Of a stretch of 64,000 bases of DNA, positions 18,358 through 28,858 are shown piece after piece. Position 1 is the stretch's first letter. Each line of letters starts with the position of its first letter. A program made the translations under genes and the position numbers. The notes beneath the pieces were generated by a model. That model worked only from the letters and a program-made list of their open reading frames with translations. It was not told where the DNA came from and made no database searches. The stretch covers positions 1,364,001 through 1,428,000 of the forward strand of contig OZ244254.1 of the NCBI GenBank assembly GCA_965217205.1. The letters run 5' to 3'. Origin of the DNA: Maricaulis sp947259345. Its GTDB lineage: Bacteria > Pseudomonadota > Alphaproteobacteria > Caulobacterales > Maricaulaceae.

Positions 18358-20376
18358 ATGTCGAACCAGAACTCCGATTCCGACCTGTTTGGCGGCGCCC
18401 CGGCGCCGACCCCGTCCAAGGCTCCGGCCCCGGGTTATTCAGCGGCCCATATCGAGGTCCTCGAAGGACTTGAGGCCGTGCGCCGTCGCCCGGGCATGTA
18501 TATCGGCGGGACGGATGAACGTGCCTATCATCACCTCTTTGCCGAAATCCTCGACAATTCCATGGACGAGGCAGTGGCCGGCTGGGCCGACCGGATCGAG
18601 GTCGCTCTCGACGAGGACGGCTACATCACCGTCACCGATAATGGACGGGGCATCCCGGTCGATCCGCACCCCAAATATCCCGACAAATCGGCTCTGGAAG
18701 TCGTTCTGACGGTCCTGCATGCCGGCGGCAAGTTTTCTGACAGCGCCTACAAGACGTCCGGCGGCCTGCATGGCGTCGGCATTTCCGTCGTGAACGCACT
18801 TTCGGAAGTCCTCGATGTCGAGGTTGCGCGCGAAAAGACGTTGTGGACGCAGTCCTATTCCCGCGGCCTGCCACAAGGCAAGCTGGTCAATGCCGGCTCC
18901 GTCGCCAATCGCCGCGGCACCAAGATCCGCTTTTTGCCCGATCGCCAGATTTTCGGCGACAAAATGTCGGTCAAACCGGCCCGCATTTATGCCATGGCTC
19001 GCTCGAAGGCCTTCCTGCGCCGCGGCGTGAAGATCCAGTGGCGCTGCCCACAAAGCCTGGTCGAAGGCTCGGATATACCGGCAGAGGACATTCTCTGCTT
19101 CCCGGGCGGCCTGGCTGACCGGATGGTCGAGATGGCTGACAAGCGCGCCCTCATCACGGCTGAAGCCTTCACCGGGCGGGTCGAGCGCGAGGATGGGGCT
19201 GGCGGCGTGGAGTGGGCCATCACCTGGTCCGGCAATGGTTATGGCGGCGATGCGGACGGTTTTTGCCAATCCTATTGCAACACGGTCCCGACCCCGCAGG
19301 GCGGTACGCATGAGCAAGGCCTCCGGGCCGCCCTCTCCAAGGGACTGCGCGCCTATGCCGAACACACCCACGCCAAAAAGGCCGCTCAGATCACGGCTGA
19401 AGACGTCTTGGGCGGTGCGGGCGCGCTGGTTTCGGTCTTCATCGGCGATCCGGAATTCCAGGGCCAAACCAAGGAACGACTGGCGACACCTGAAGCGACC
19501 AAGCTGGTGGAAACCGCGGTGCGCGACCAGTTCGATCACTGGCTCGCTGGCTCGCCGAAGGAAGCGGCCAAACTGGTCGAGTTCGCGATCGAACGCGCCG
19601 ATGACCGCATGCGCCGGCGCAAGGAAAAGAACGTCAAGCGCCAGACGGCCTCGCGCCGCCTGCGCCTGCCGGGCAAGCTGGCCGACTGTTCACGCGCCGA
19701 TGCCGACGGGACCGAACTCTTCTTGGTTGAGGGTGACTCGGCTGGCGGCTCGGCCAAGCAGGCCCGGTCACGCCAGACCCAGGCCATCCTTCCGCTGCGC
19801 GGCAAAATCCTGAATGTCGCCTCGGCAACCGCGGACAAGATTTCGGCCAATCAGGAAATCAGTGATCTCCTGCTCGCGCTGGGTTGCCAGACGGGCAGCA
19901 AGTTCAAGCTGGAAGAATTGCGCTATGAGCGCGTCGTGATCATGACCGACGCCGATGTCGACGGGGCCCATATTGCCGCGCTTCTGATCACGTTCTTCTA
20001 TCGCTCCATGCCCGAACTCATTCATTCGGGACGGCTCTTCCTGGCCCAGCCGCCACTTTATCGCCTGACCCAGGGCACGCGCACGCTCTATGCCCGCGAT
20101 GACGCCCATCGCGAACAATTGATCCGTGACGAATTCAAGGCCAACAGCAAGATCGACGTGGGCCGGTTCAAGGGTCTCGGTGAAATGACACCAAGCCAGC
20201 TCAAGCAGACGACCATGGATCCGGCGGTGCGAACGCTCGCCCGCGTCGTGATCAATGAGGATGACCTGCCGAGCCTGGAAGCCCTGGTCGAAACCCTGAT
20301 GGGCAAGAAGCCGGAAGCGCGTTTCAAGTTCATCCAGGACAATGCCAGCTTCGTCACCGAAGACCTCGATCTCTAG
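18358..20376 (+). CDS. parE: DNA topoisomerase IV subunit B
   Basis: ATPase subunit of the type IIA topoisomerase that decatenates sister chromosomes. 672 residues from the ATG at 18358; a GTG five codons upstream is possible. The GHKL ATPase motifs are present (EILDNSMDEAVAG, VTDNGRGIPVD, TSGGLHGVGISVVNALS), as are the transducer domain and the TOPRIM motifs (FLVEGDSAGGSAKQAR, MTDADVDGAHIAALL). The C-terminus has RFKGLGEM. The length without a large insert favours ParE over GyrB, which is usually about 800 residues. parC is not in the window. Confidence 0.95.
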   Translation: MSNQNSDSDLFGGAPAPTPSKAPAPGYSAAHIEVLEGLEAVRRRPGMYIGGTDERAYHHLFAEILDNSMDEAVAGWADRIEVALDEDGYITVTDNGRGIPVDPHPKYPDKSALEVVLTVLHAGGKFSDSAYKTSGGLHGVGISVVNALSEVLDVEVAREKTLWTQSYSRGLPQGKLVNAGSVANRRGTKIRFLPDRQIFGDKMSVKPARIYAMARSKAFLRRGVKIQWRCPQSLVEGSDIPAEDILCFPGGLADRMVEMADKRALITAEAFTGRVEREDGAGGVEWAITWSGNGYGGDADGFCQSYCNTVPTPQGGTHEQGLRAALSKGLRAYAEHTHAKKAAQITAEDVLGGAGALVSVFIGDPEFQGQTKERLATPEATKLVETAVRDQFDHWLAGSPKEAAKLVEFAIERADDRMRRRKEKNVKRQTASRRLRLPGKLADCSRADADGTELFLVEGDSAGGSAKQARSRQTQAILPLRGKILNVASATADKISANQEISDLLLALGCQTGSKFKLEELRYERVVIMTDADVDGAHIAALLITFFYRSMPELIHSGRLFLAQPPLYRLTQGTRTLYARDDAHREQLIRDEFKANSKIDVGRFKGLGEMTPSQLKQTTMDPAVRTLARVVINEDDLPSLEALVETLMGKKPEARFKFIQDNASFVTEDLDL

Positions 20377-20495
20377 CCTTTGAGGGCGCACTGCGGTGTG
20401 TCGGTTGCATCAGGGCACTGCCCGGTGAGTGGACAAGTGCGCCCACCGCGCTAGCCTCTCGCGCAAGCAAGAACCAGAATCACGAGGGGAAGCCG

Positions 20496-23111
20496 ATGAT
20501 CTGTACACGCGCACTCAAGAATGCCCTGCTGAGCGCCAGCCTTGTGGCAGGCAGCCTCGGCGGCATGGCCATGGCCGAGCCGATCGAATTCTTCCAGGTC
20601 GAGGGCGTCAATTATGATCTGTCCGTCCCCGCTCCTGAGGATGTAATCGGTTGGGGCGTTGGCGACCGTCCGGTGCGGCACGACCAGCTCGTGGCCTATC
20701 TCTCCGAAGTCGCCAACGGGTCTGATCGCATCTCGGTCGAGACCATCGGCTATACACATGAACATCGACCGATTCTCTTTTTCGTCGTCACCTCGCCGGA
20801 AAACCATGCCCGCATCGACGATATTCGAACCCGACATCTGGCCTCGCTCGAACCGGGCGCGCCAGCCAGCGACGGTCCGGCCATACTGTGGCTGAATTAC
20901 GGGGTTCATGGCGCCGAATCCGCCGGTATGGACGCGTCCATACCAACACTCTACCACCTTGCCGCCGCCCAGGGCCCGGAGATCGAAGCGACGCTGGATG
21001 ACAGCGTCATCCTGATCACCGCCATCTTCAATCCCGATGGCCATTCGCGCCGGGTCAATCATGTGGAGACCTTCGGCGGCGACGTCCCCGTCACCGACCC
21101 GGATCACGAACAGCACAATTTATGGACCGCAGCGCGGACCAATCACTACTGGTTCGACCTCAACCGCCAATGGCTGCTGCAGACACAGCCGGAATCACAA
21201 GCTTGGCTGGAGCAGTGGCATGCGTGGAAGCCGCAAGTGTCCGCCGACTTCCACGAGATGGGCACGGAAAGCACCTTCTATTTCCACCCCGGTGAACCGC
21301 TGCGCCGCAACCCGCTTATCCCCGAGCGGGCGCGTGACCTCACCCTGGGGATTGCCCAGCACCATATCGACTTTCTCGACAGCGAGGCCCGTCTTTATAC
21401 CTCCGAGGAAGGCTTCGATAATTTCTATGTCGGCAAGGGCTCGACCTATCCCCAGGTCAATGGCTCGCTCGGCATCCTCTTCGAGATCGGCGCCGCGCGC
21501 GGCGGCCTGATCGAGGCCGAACGCGGCCTGGTCAGCCATGGCGATAATGTGCGCACCCATTTCCGCACCTCACTGACCACGATTGAAGGCGGCATTGCCG
21601 GCCATGACGAGATCGCGGCTTATCAGCGTGAGTTCTTCGCCACCTCCGCCAACGAGGCCGGACGCGATCGAGATCGCGGCTTTGTCTTTACCGCGGAGGG
21701 TGACCCGGCCCGCGCCAACATGTTTGTCGATCTCCTGAATAGACACGATATCCGGGTCAATCGACTGGCCCGCGATGTGCGCAGCAATGGCCGCACCTAT
21801 CGCGCCGGCGAGAGCTTCGTCGTCGAGCTGGCCCAGCCGCAATACACAATGATCCGGTCCATGTTCGACCAGCCCACCGCGTTCGACGAAAACATCTTCT
21901 ACGACGTCTCCGGCTGGACCCTGCCTCTGGCCTACGACCTCGACTACACCGCCCTTGGCCGCGACTGGTCGACCGATCTGCTCGGCGCGGAAACAGGCCC
22001 GGCGGAACTGGCCCAGCCGGCTCCGCCGCGGTCGAGCTATGGCTATGTCCTTCGCTGGTCAGACTATTATGCACCGCGCGCCCTCTACCGGCTCCTGGAT
22101 GCGGATATCCGCGTTCGCGTCGCGACCGAGCCGGCCACCATTGCCACGCACATGGGTGCCACCGAGTTTGGACCGGGCGCGGTCTTCGTGCCCCTGGTCG
22201 GACAGGAGTCCGATCGCGAGGCCATTCATCAAATGGTCGCATCGATCGCCGGGGAAGACGGTGTTGCCGTCCATGCCGTGACATCCGGTTCGACGGCGGC
22301 CGGATCACCCGACCTGGGCGACGGCAATGGCTTCCGTGCGGTCCGCCGTCCCGAAGTCCTCGTGCTCTTTGATGATGGGCTGACAAGCTATGATGCCGGC
22401 GAAGTCTGGCATCAGCTTGATCATCGCATGCAGATCCCGGTTACCCTGCGTCGCAAAAATGATCTCGGTGGCCTCGACTGGTCGCGCTACACCCACATGG
22501 TGATTGTCGGTGGCGGCAATACCAGCCTGCCCGCTCGCAGCGCGGAGCGGGTCGAGCAGTGGATCCGCGAGGATGGCGGCGTCCTCGTCACCATGCGCCA
22601 GGCCTCGGTCATGGCGCAGGCGACCTTCTTCGACATGGAGTCCGAAGACGAGGCCGACGAGGCTGCCGACAGTGAGACGCCGGATCGCCGCAATTATGCG
22701 GACATCGGGGTTGATGATGCCGAGCATGTGATTGGCGGGGCGATCTTCCAGACCGATCTGGACCCCTCCCACCCGATCGGGTTCGGCTATGGCGACCGCC
22801 TGCTTCCGGTTCACCGCAACACGACGCTTACCCTGCAGCGGCCGGAGGACAATCCTTTCGCCGTGGTGGCGCAGTATACCGATGAGCCGCTGATGTCGGG
22901 CTATGCCTCGCAAATGCGCCAGGACGAGATCAGCGGCACGCCGGCCCTGATCGCCCAGCGCCTGGGTCGCGGCAGCGTCGTAATGTTCGCGGACAATCCG
23001 ATGTTCCGCGCCACTTTCCGGGGCACCGAGCGGGCCTTCATGAATGCGATCTTCTTTGGCTCGCTGATCGATCGCCCCTATGGCGATTACGATGACGAGA
23101 ACCATCACTAA
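20496..23111 (+). CDS. Secreted M14-family zinc carboxypeptidase-like peptidase
   Basis: 871 residues with a signal peptide ending near residue 27 (GGMAMA). The catalytic domain spans about 45-370. Zinc ligands are His138 and Glu141 (VHGAESAG) and His253 (SADFHEMG); the general base is Glu330 (LFEIGAARG). Residues 400-870 form a second region with a Rossmann-like glutaminase-type look (VLVLFDDGLTSYDAGEVW, VIVGGGNTSLP) that may be non-catalytic. It should act in the periplasm or outside the cell on peptides. GAGGGGAAG precedes the ATG. It is followed by two exported amidohydrolases on the same strand, suggesting a shared scavenging role. Confidence 0.88.
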   Translation: MICTRALKNALLSASLVAGSLGGMAMAEPIEFFQVEGVNYDLSVPAPEDVIGWGVGDRPVRHDQLVAYLSEVANGSDRISVETIGYTHEHRPILFFVVTSPENHARIDDIRTRHLASLEPGAPASDGPAILWLNYGVHGAESAGMDASIPTLYHLAAAQGPEIEATLDDSVILITAIFNPDGHSRRVNHVETFGGDVPVTDPDHEQHNLWTAARTNHYWFDLNRQWLLQTQPESQAWLEQWHAWKPQVSADFHEMGTESTFYFHPGEPLRRNPLIPERARDLTLGIAQHHIDFLDSEARLYTSEEGFDNFYVGKGSTYPQVNGSLGILFEIGAARGGLIEAERGLVSHGDNVRTHFRTSLTTIEGGIAGHDEIAAYQREFFATSANEAGRDRDRGFVFTAEGDPARANMFVDLLNRHDIRVNRLARDVRSNGRTYRAGESFVVELAQPQYTMIRSMFDQPTAFDENIFYDVSGWTLPLAYDLDYTALGRDWSTDLLGAETGPAELAQPAPPRSSYGYVLRWSDYYAPRALYRLLDADIRVRVATEPATIATHMGATEFGPGAVFVPLVGQESDREAIHQMVASIAGEDGVAVHAVTSGSTAAGSPDLGDGNGFRAVRRPEVLVLFDDGLTSYDAGEVWHQLDHRMQIPVTLRRKNDLGGLDWSRYTHMVIVGGGNTSLPARSAERVEQWIREDGGVLVTMRQASVMAQATFFDMESEDEADEAADSETPDRRNYADIGVDDAEHVIGGAIFQTDLDPSHPIGFGYGDRLLPVHRNTTLTLQRPEDNPFAVVAQYTDEPLMSGYASQMRQDEISGTPALIAQRLGRGSVVMFADNPMFRATFRGTERAFMNAIFFGSLIDRPYGDYDDENHH

Positions 23112-23235
23112 TGGCGTTAAGCCGGCGCGAGCATCGCAGCTGTCAGTTCCGCGTTTGACGCCGCGAGCGCGACAGCGTTCAATTGCACAATCTCGTTCGG
23201 ACCTCTCGTGCCGAACGCCAAGTGGGGAATAGACA

Positions 23236-24663
23236 ATGACACGCAAGGCATGGATGCCAGCTCTGGCGGCGACCGCCGTTTTGGGTCTGGCGGCGTGCAG
23301 TTCCGGCACCGACTCCGATGGTTCCGGTTCTGCCTCGTCGGACACGGATGTTGTCCGGCACAGTCTCGATCCGTTTCCGTCCACCTATGCGGCCCGGGAG
23401 AGCGGTACCACGCTCATTCGCGGCGGAACGGTGCTCGACGGAATTGGCGGCGAGATTGAAAATGGCGATGTGCTGATCGAGAATGGCCGTATCAGCGCGG
23501 TCGGCACCGGTCTGGAAGCGCCCGAAGGCGCCACCGTGATCGATGCCACCGGGCGCTATGTGACGCCAGGCGTGGTCGATATTCACTCCCACCTCGGTGC
23601 CTATCCGTCTCCCAGCGTCAGCGCGCACAGCGATGGCAATGAAGCCACCCAGCCGGTCACGGCCGAAGTCTGGGTCGAGCACAGCGTCTGGCCGCAGGAC
23701 CCCGGCTTCGAAGCCGCCCTCGCCGGCGGTGTGACCACGCTTCACATTCTGCCCGGCTCCGCCAATCTCTTTGGCGGACGCGGTGTCACCTTGCGCAATG
23801 TTTCAGCCCGCACGGTCCAGGAAATGAAATTCCCGGACGCGCCCTACACGCTGAAAATGGCCTGTGGTGAAAACCCGTCACGCGTTTATGGCAATCGGGG
23901 CCAGTCCCCGGCCACCGACATGGGCAATATGGCCGGATATCGCGCTGCCTGGATCCGGGCCTCCGACTACCGCGACAGCTGGCATGAGTATTGGGAAGCC
24001 GCCGAAAATGGCGAGGATGCCACGGCGCCGACCCGCGATCTTGAGCTGGAAACCCTGATGGGTGTCCTGGACGGTGAAATCCTGATCCAGATGCATTGCT
24101 ACCGGGCTGACCAAATGGCGCAGGTCATGGATCTGTCCGAGGAATTTGGTTACCAGGTCACGACCTTCCATCATGCGGTCGAAGCCTACAAAATCCCTGA
24201 CCTTCTCGCCGAGAACGGCGCTTGCGCTGCGGTCTGGGCCGATTGGGGCGGATTCAAGATGGAAGCCTATGACGCCATCCGCGAAAACCTCGCCCTGACC
24301 CATGCAAACGGGGCCTGCGCGATGATCCATTCGGACAGCGATATGGGAATCCAGCGCCTCAATCAGGAAGTCGCCAAGGCGCTCGGTGATGGTCGCCGTG
24401 CCGGCCTCGAAATTTCCGACGGCGAAGCCTGGGCCTGGCTGTCCTCGAACCCGGCGCAGGCGCTGGGTATCGCGGATCAGACCGGCAGCCTGCAAGCCGG
24501 CCTTCGCGCCGACGTCGTGCTGTGGTCCGGCAATCCCTATTCCACCTACACACGGGCCGATCAGGTCTGGATCGACGGCGCGCTGAGGTTTGACCGGCGT
24601 GATGAAGACCAGCAACCGGTCCGAGACTTCATGCTCGGTCAGCCGGGTGAGGGAGAACAATGA
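23236..24663 (+). CDS. Exported amidohydrolase lipoprotein (metal-dependent)
   Basis: 475 residues. A lipobox ends at Cys21 (VLGLAAC), followed by a Ser/Gly/Asp linker, so it is predicted to be a periplasmic lipoprotein. The amidohydrolase fold is visible: the small beta domain (RGGTVLDGIGGEIENGDVLI), the metal pair His117 and His119 in PGVVDIHSHLG, further His residues in MHCYRA and TFHHAVE, and the terminal HSDSDMG / NPAQALGI / ADVVLWSGNP pattern. The family includes imidazolonepropionase-like and prolidase-like enzymes; the substrate is not known. GGGGAA precedes the ATG. Its last four bases (ATGA) overlap the start of the next gene. Confidence 0.9.
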   Translation: MTRKAWMPALAATAVLGLAACSSGTDSDGSGSASSDTDVVRHSLDPFPSTYAARESGTTLIRGGTVLDGIGGEIENGDVLIENGRISAVGTGLEAPEGATVIDATGRYVTPGVVDIHSHLGAYPSPSVSAHSDGNEATQPVTAEVWVEHSVWPQDPGFEAALAGGVTTLHILPGSANLFGGRGVTLRNVSARTVQEMKFPDAPYTLKMACGENPSRVYGNRGQSPATDMGNMAGYRAAWIRASDYRDSWHEYWEAAENGEDATAPTRDLELETLMGVLDGEILIQMHCYRADQMAQVMDLSEEFGYQVTTFHHAVEAYKIPDLLAENGACAAVWADWGGFKMEAYDAIRENLALTHANGACAMIHSDSDMGIQRLNQEVAKALGDGRRAGLEISDGEAWAWLSSNPAQALGIADQTGSLQAGLRADVVLWSGNPYSTYTRADQVWIDGALRFDRRDEDQQPVRDFMLGQPGEGEQ

Positions 24664-25934
24664 TGAAAGCGATCCTTCCTGCGCTCGCCCTGGCTCTCGC
24701 CAGCACGGCGCCCAGCCTCGCCCAGACTTATGCGGTCACGAACGGCCGTGTGGTCACCAATACCGATCAGGGCGTTATCGCCGATGGTACCGTCCTGGTT
24801 CGTGACGGCAGCATTGTTGCGGTCGGCACCGATGTGACCATCCCCGACGGCACCGAAGTGATCGACGCCGATGGCGGCTGGATCACGCCGGGCCTGTTCG
24901 CGCCCTTTACACAGATCGGCCTGATCGAGGTCGCCCTCGAAGGCTCCACGACAGATGCGGGCGCGAATGACTCGCCCTACTCCGTCGCACTGGATGTTAC
25001 CGACGGCTACAATCCCGCTGGCACGCATATCGCGTCGACGCGGATGGGCGGCGTCACCCGAGCCGCCATCTATCCCTCGACCGGCCACAATATCTTCGCC
25101 GGCCAAGGCGGTCTGGTGAATACAAGCGGCAGTGCCAACTCCGTGTTCGAGAGCGGCAGCTTTGTCTATGCTGACCTGAGCCAGTCGGGCGCCTCCACGG
25201 CAGGCGGCTCCCGTCCGGCCGCCTGGGCCTATCTGGATGCTGCCTTCAACGATGCGCGCGGCTATCCGGGACGTTTCTCGGCGGATCATGAAGGCGATGC
25301 ACTGAACCGTTTCGACGCCCAGGCGCTCCTGCCTGTGGTGCGGGGACGGGTTCCCTTGGTGCTGAATATCGATCGAGCTGCCGATCTGCGCCGGGCGATC
25401 CGCTTTCAGGCGGAAAATGCGCCAGTCCAGATCATGATCGAGGGTGGCGCCGAGGCCTGGCTTGTCGCTGACGAGCTGGCCGCGGCTGGCATTCCGGTCC
25501 TGCTGGACCCGCTGCGCAATCTCCCGGCCTCCTTCGACGAGATTGCGGCCACGCTGGATGGCGCCCAGCGCCTGCATGCAGCCGGTGTCACCGTGGCCTA
25601 TACCACGCTGACTTCAGACGGGTATTACAATGCCCGCCTGATCACCCAGCATGCCGGCAATGCGGTGGCCAATGGCGTTGCCTGGGACCAGGCCTTCCGG
25701 TCAATCACCCTCACCCCGGCGGAAATCTACGGGATGGGCGATCGCTATGGCGCCCTGGCAACCGGCTATGCCGGTGATGTCGTGGTCTGGGATGGCGATC
25801 CGCTTGAGGTGATGAGTTCGCCGACAGCGGTCCTCATTGATGGCGAGATAACAGAGATGGATTCGCGGCAAACGCGCCTTCTCAACCGTTACATCAATAT
25901 CACGGACGAGACGCCATTCGCCTATCGGCGTTAG
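24660..25934 (+). CDS. Exported amidohydrolase-like protein lacking the metal-binding HxH
   Basis: 424 residues with a cleavable signal peptide (MMKAILPALALALASTAPSL, cleavage near residue 21-22). It keeps the amidohydrolase frame: an N-terminal beta domain (VTNGRVVTNTDQGVIADGTV), PGLFAPFTQIG where the partner has PGVVDIHSHLG, and the closing TLTPAEIYGMGDRYGALATG / GDVVVWDGDPLEV. The two metal His are replaced by Phe83 and Gln85, and the later metal His and Asp are not evident. It is probably non-catalytic or uses different chemistry. It is translationally coupled to the intact paralogue (ATGA overlap), which suggests a heteromer. Confidence 0.85.
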   Translation: MMKAILPALALALASTAPSLAQTYAVTNGRVVTNTDQGVIADGTVLVRDGSIVAVGTDVTIPDGTEVIDADGGWITPGLFAPFTQIGLIEVALEGSTTDAGANDSPYSVALDVTDGYNPAGTHIASTRMGGVTRAAIYPSTGHNIFAGQGGLVNTSGSANSVFESGSFVYADLSQSGASTAGGSRPAAWAYLDAAFNDARGYPGRFSADHEGDALNRFDAQALLPVVRGRVPLVLNIDRAADLRRAIRFQAENAPVQIMIEGGAEAWLVADELAAAGIPVLLDPLRNLPASFDEIAATLDGAQRLHAAGVTVAYTTLTSDGYYNARLITQHAGNAVANGVAWDQAFRSITLTPAEIYGMGDRYGALATGYAGDVVVWDGDPLEVMSSPTAVLIDGEITEMDSRQTRLLNRYINITDETPFAYRR

Positions 25935-25992
25935 GGGATCAGCCTTGTTGCGTTGACTCGCAGCGGCGCCCCCGTATTTTGCGCTCACCAAG

Positions 25993-26017
25993 CGGCCGCG
26001 CCACTACGGCGCGGCCG
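25993..26017 (+). terminator. Strong hairpin between the amidohydrolase gene and the DEAD-box helicase gene
   Basis: A perfect 10-bp GC stem (CGGCCGCGCC / GGCGCGGCCG) with loop ACTAC, then TACCGTTTT. It lies 58 bases after the amidohydrolase stop and 30 bases before the helicase start. It can be a terminator for the upstream unit, or a structured 5' leader if transcription of the helicase begins before it. Confidence 0.6.
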
Positions 26018-26047
26018 TACCGTTTTAAGGTCAAACAAAAGGACGCC

Positions 26048-27592
<1,545 letters not shown>

Positions 27593-27642
27593 GCCAGGCC
27601 AGACCGCACGGCAAGGGATGGCTGCACGAAGTGTAACAACAA

Positions 27643-27657
27643 CTCATACGGTATGAG
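27643..27657. repeat. 15-base palindrome CTCATAC-G-GTATGAG followed by a T run
   Basis: A 7-1-7 dyad about 50 bases after the helicase stop, followed by CGATTTTT. It may be a short terminator hairpin for the helicase gene or a protein-binding site upstream of the diguanylate cyclase gene. Confidence 0.4.
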
Positions 27658-27746
27658 CGATTTTTACCACTTCTTTCCCTTTGATGCCTACAGTGTCCCT
27701 AATCCGAACAGCGAAGGCATTCGCTTCGGCAGGGAAGGGTTTTCTG

Positions 27747-28799
27747 GTGAACGGTCGACTGCTTGGAAATGAAGGACGTGAGTTCGCGCTCAAGGCGCTG
27801 GACCTCATGGATCAGTTCGGCATCGCGCCGACCCCCGAAAACTATGCGGTCTGGGTTTGTTTCGCGAGCGACACCAATCCGGAACTCTGCGAGACCCTGA
27901 AAGGTCACATTGAGTCCGGCGACACCTTCTCCGAAACCATCAATAACGAGCTTTTTGAACAGTATTTCCAGTGGAAAGCTATCCAGGACGCGATCCTGGA
28001 AAGCGGCGGCGCCATGTGTCGCGAGCTGGGCGCCGTTCAGCAAACTCTAGAAGCCGCCGAGCGCGACACCGCCGCCTATGGCAAGGCACTTGAGGGCGCC
28101 AGCCATGAGTTGATCGCCAGCCCCGATGCCCACGGTATGAAAAAACTGGTGGAGAGCCTCGTCTCGGCGACGGCCCGCATGCAGCGCCGAAGCCAGGCGC
28201 TGGAAGACCGCCTTCAAGCGACATCGAATGAAGTCACGCAGCTTCGTTCAAATCTCGAAAAGGTTCGCGAAGAGGCCATGACCGATGCCCTCACCGGCAT
28301 CGCAAATCGCAAGCGTTTCGACGAGAGCCTCCGCCGCGCGCGCCGTGATTCGGAAACCAAGAAACAACCGCTCAGCCTGGTCCTGTGCGATATCGATTTC
28401 TTCAAGCGATTCAACGACACATGGGGCCACCAGACCGGTGACCAGATCATCCGATTTGTCGCCGGTTGCCTCACCCGTCATGCTGGCGAGGGCCATCTGG
28501 TTGCCCGCTATGGCGGAGAAGAATTCGGGATTGTTATGCCGAACACGCCTCCGAATATCGCCGAACAAGTGGCCGAGAAAATCCGGAAGACCGTCGAATC
28601 CAAGAAGTTGCTACGCAAATCCACGAATGAGGACCTCGGCAACATCACCGTGTCTCTTGGCATTGCGACCTATCAGGAAGGCGAGTCGATCGAGGATCTG
28701 ATCGAACGTTCGGATTCAAATCTCTACCGCTCAAAAACCGAAGGCCGCAATCGGACCACGGTCGACGATGGGCGCACGATTGCGCGAAGCGCCGCGTAA
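27747..28799 (+). CDS. Diguanylate cyclase (GGDEF-domain protein)
   Basis: About 350 residues; makes cyclic di-GMP. The active-site motif is GGEEF at about 256-260, with the upstream signature DALTGIANRKRFDESL and metal Asp in LCDIDFFKRFND. The I-site RxxD five residues before the motif is absent, so product inhibition through it is unlikely. The N-terminal ~180 residues are helical (ALKALDLMDQFGIAPTPENY, later a coiled coil) with no transmembrane segment, so it is cytosolic. I chose the GTG at 27747 because AGGGAAGGG lies 7 bases upstream; the frame is open to an ATG at 27684 that lacks a ribosome site. Confidence 0.88.
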   Translation: MNGRLLGNEGREFALKALDLMDQFGIAPTPENYAVWVCFASDTNPELCETLKGHIESGDTFSETINNELFEQYFQWKAIQDAILESGGAMCRELGAVQQTLEAAERDTAAYGKALEGASHELIASPDAHGMKKLVESLVSATARMQRRSQALEDRLQATSNEVTQLRSNLEKVREEAMTDALTGIANRKRFDESLRRARRDSETKKQPLSLVLCDIDFFKRFNDTWGHQTGDQIIRFVAGCLTRHAGEGHLVARYGGEEFGIVMPNTPPNIAEQVAEKIRKTVESKKLLRKSTNEDLGNITVSLGIATYQEGESIEDLIERSDSNLYRSKTEGRNRTTVDDGRTIARSAA

Positions 28800-28829
28800 A
28801 CCCGCCTCAATTCGTTGCGAAACCGGATC

Positions 28830-28851
28830 AGGCCGCCTGGCAGGGCGGCCT
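28830..28851. terminator. Hairpin between convergent cyclase and GST genes
   Basis: An 8-bp stem AGGCCGCC / GGCGGCCT with a 6-base loop lies 31 bases after the cyclase stop and just before the convergent GST stop. Only short T tracts flank it, so it is a weak bidirectional candidate. Confidence 0.5.
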
Positions 28852-28858
28852 TGTCATA

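Noticed and set aside
20377..20495. Possible terminator after parE
   Set aside because: GC-rich short repeats (GGGCAC/TGCCC) do not form a good stem and no T run follows.
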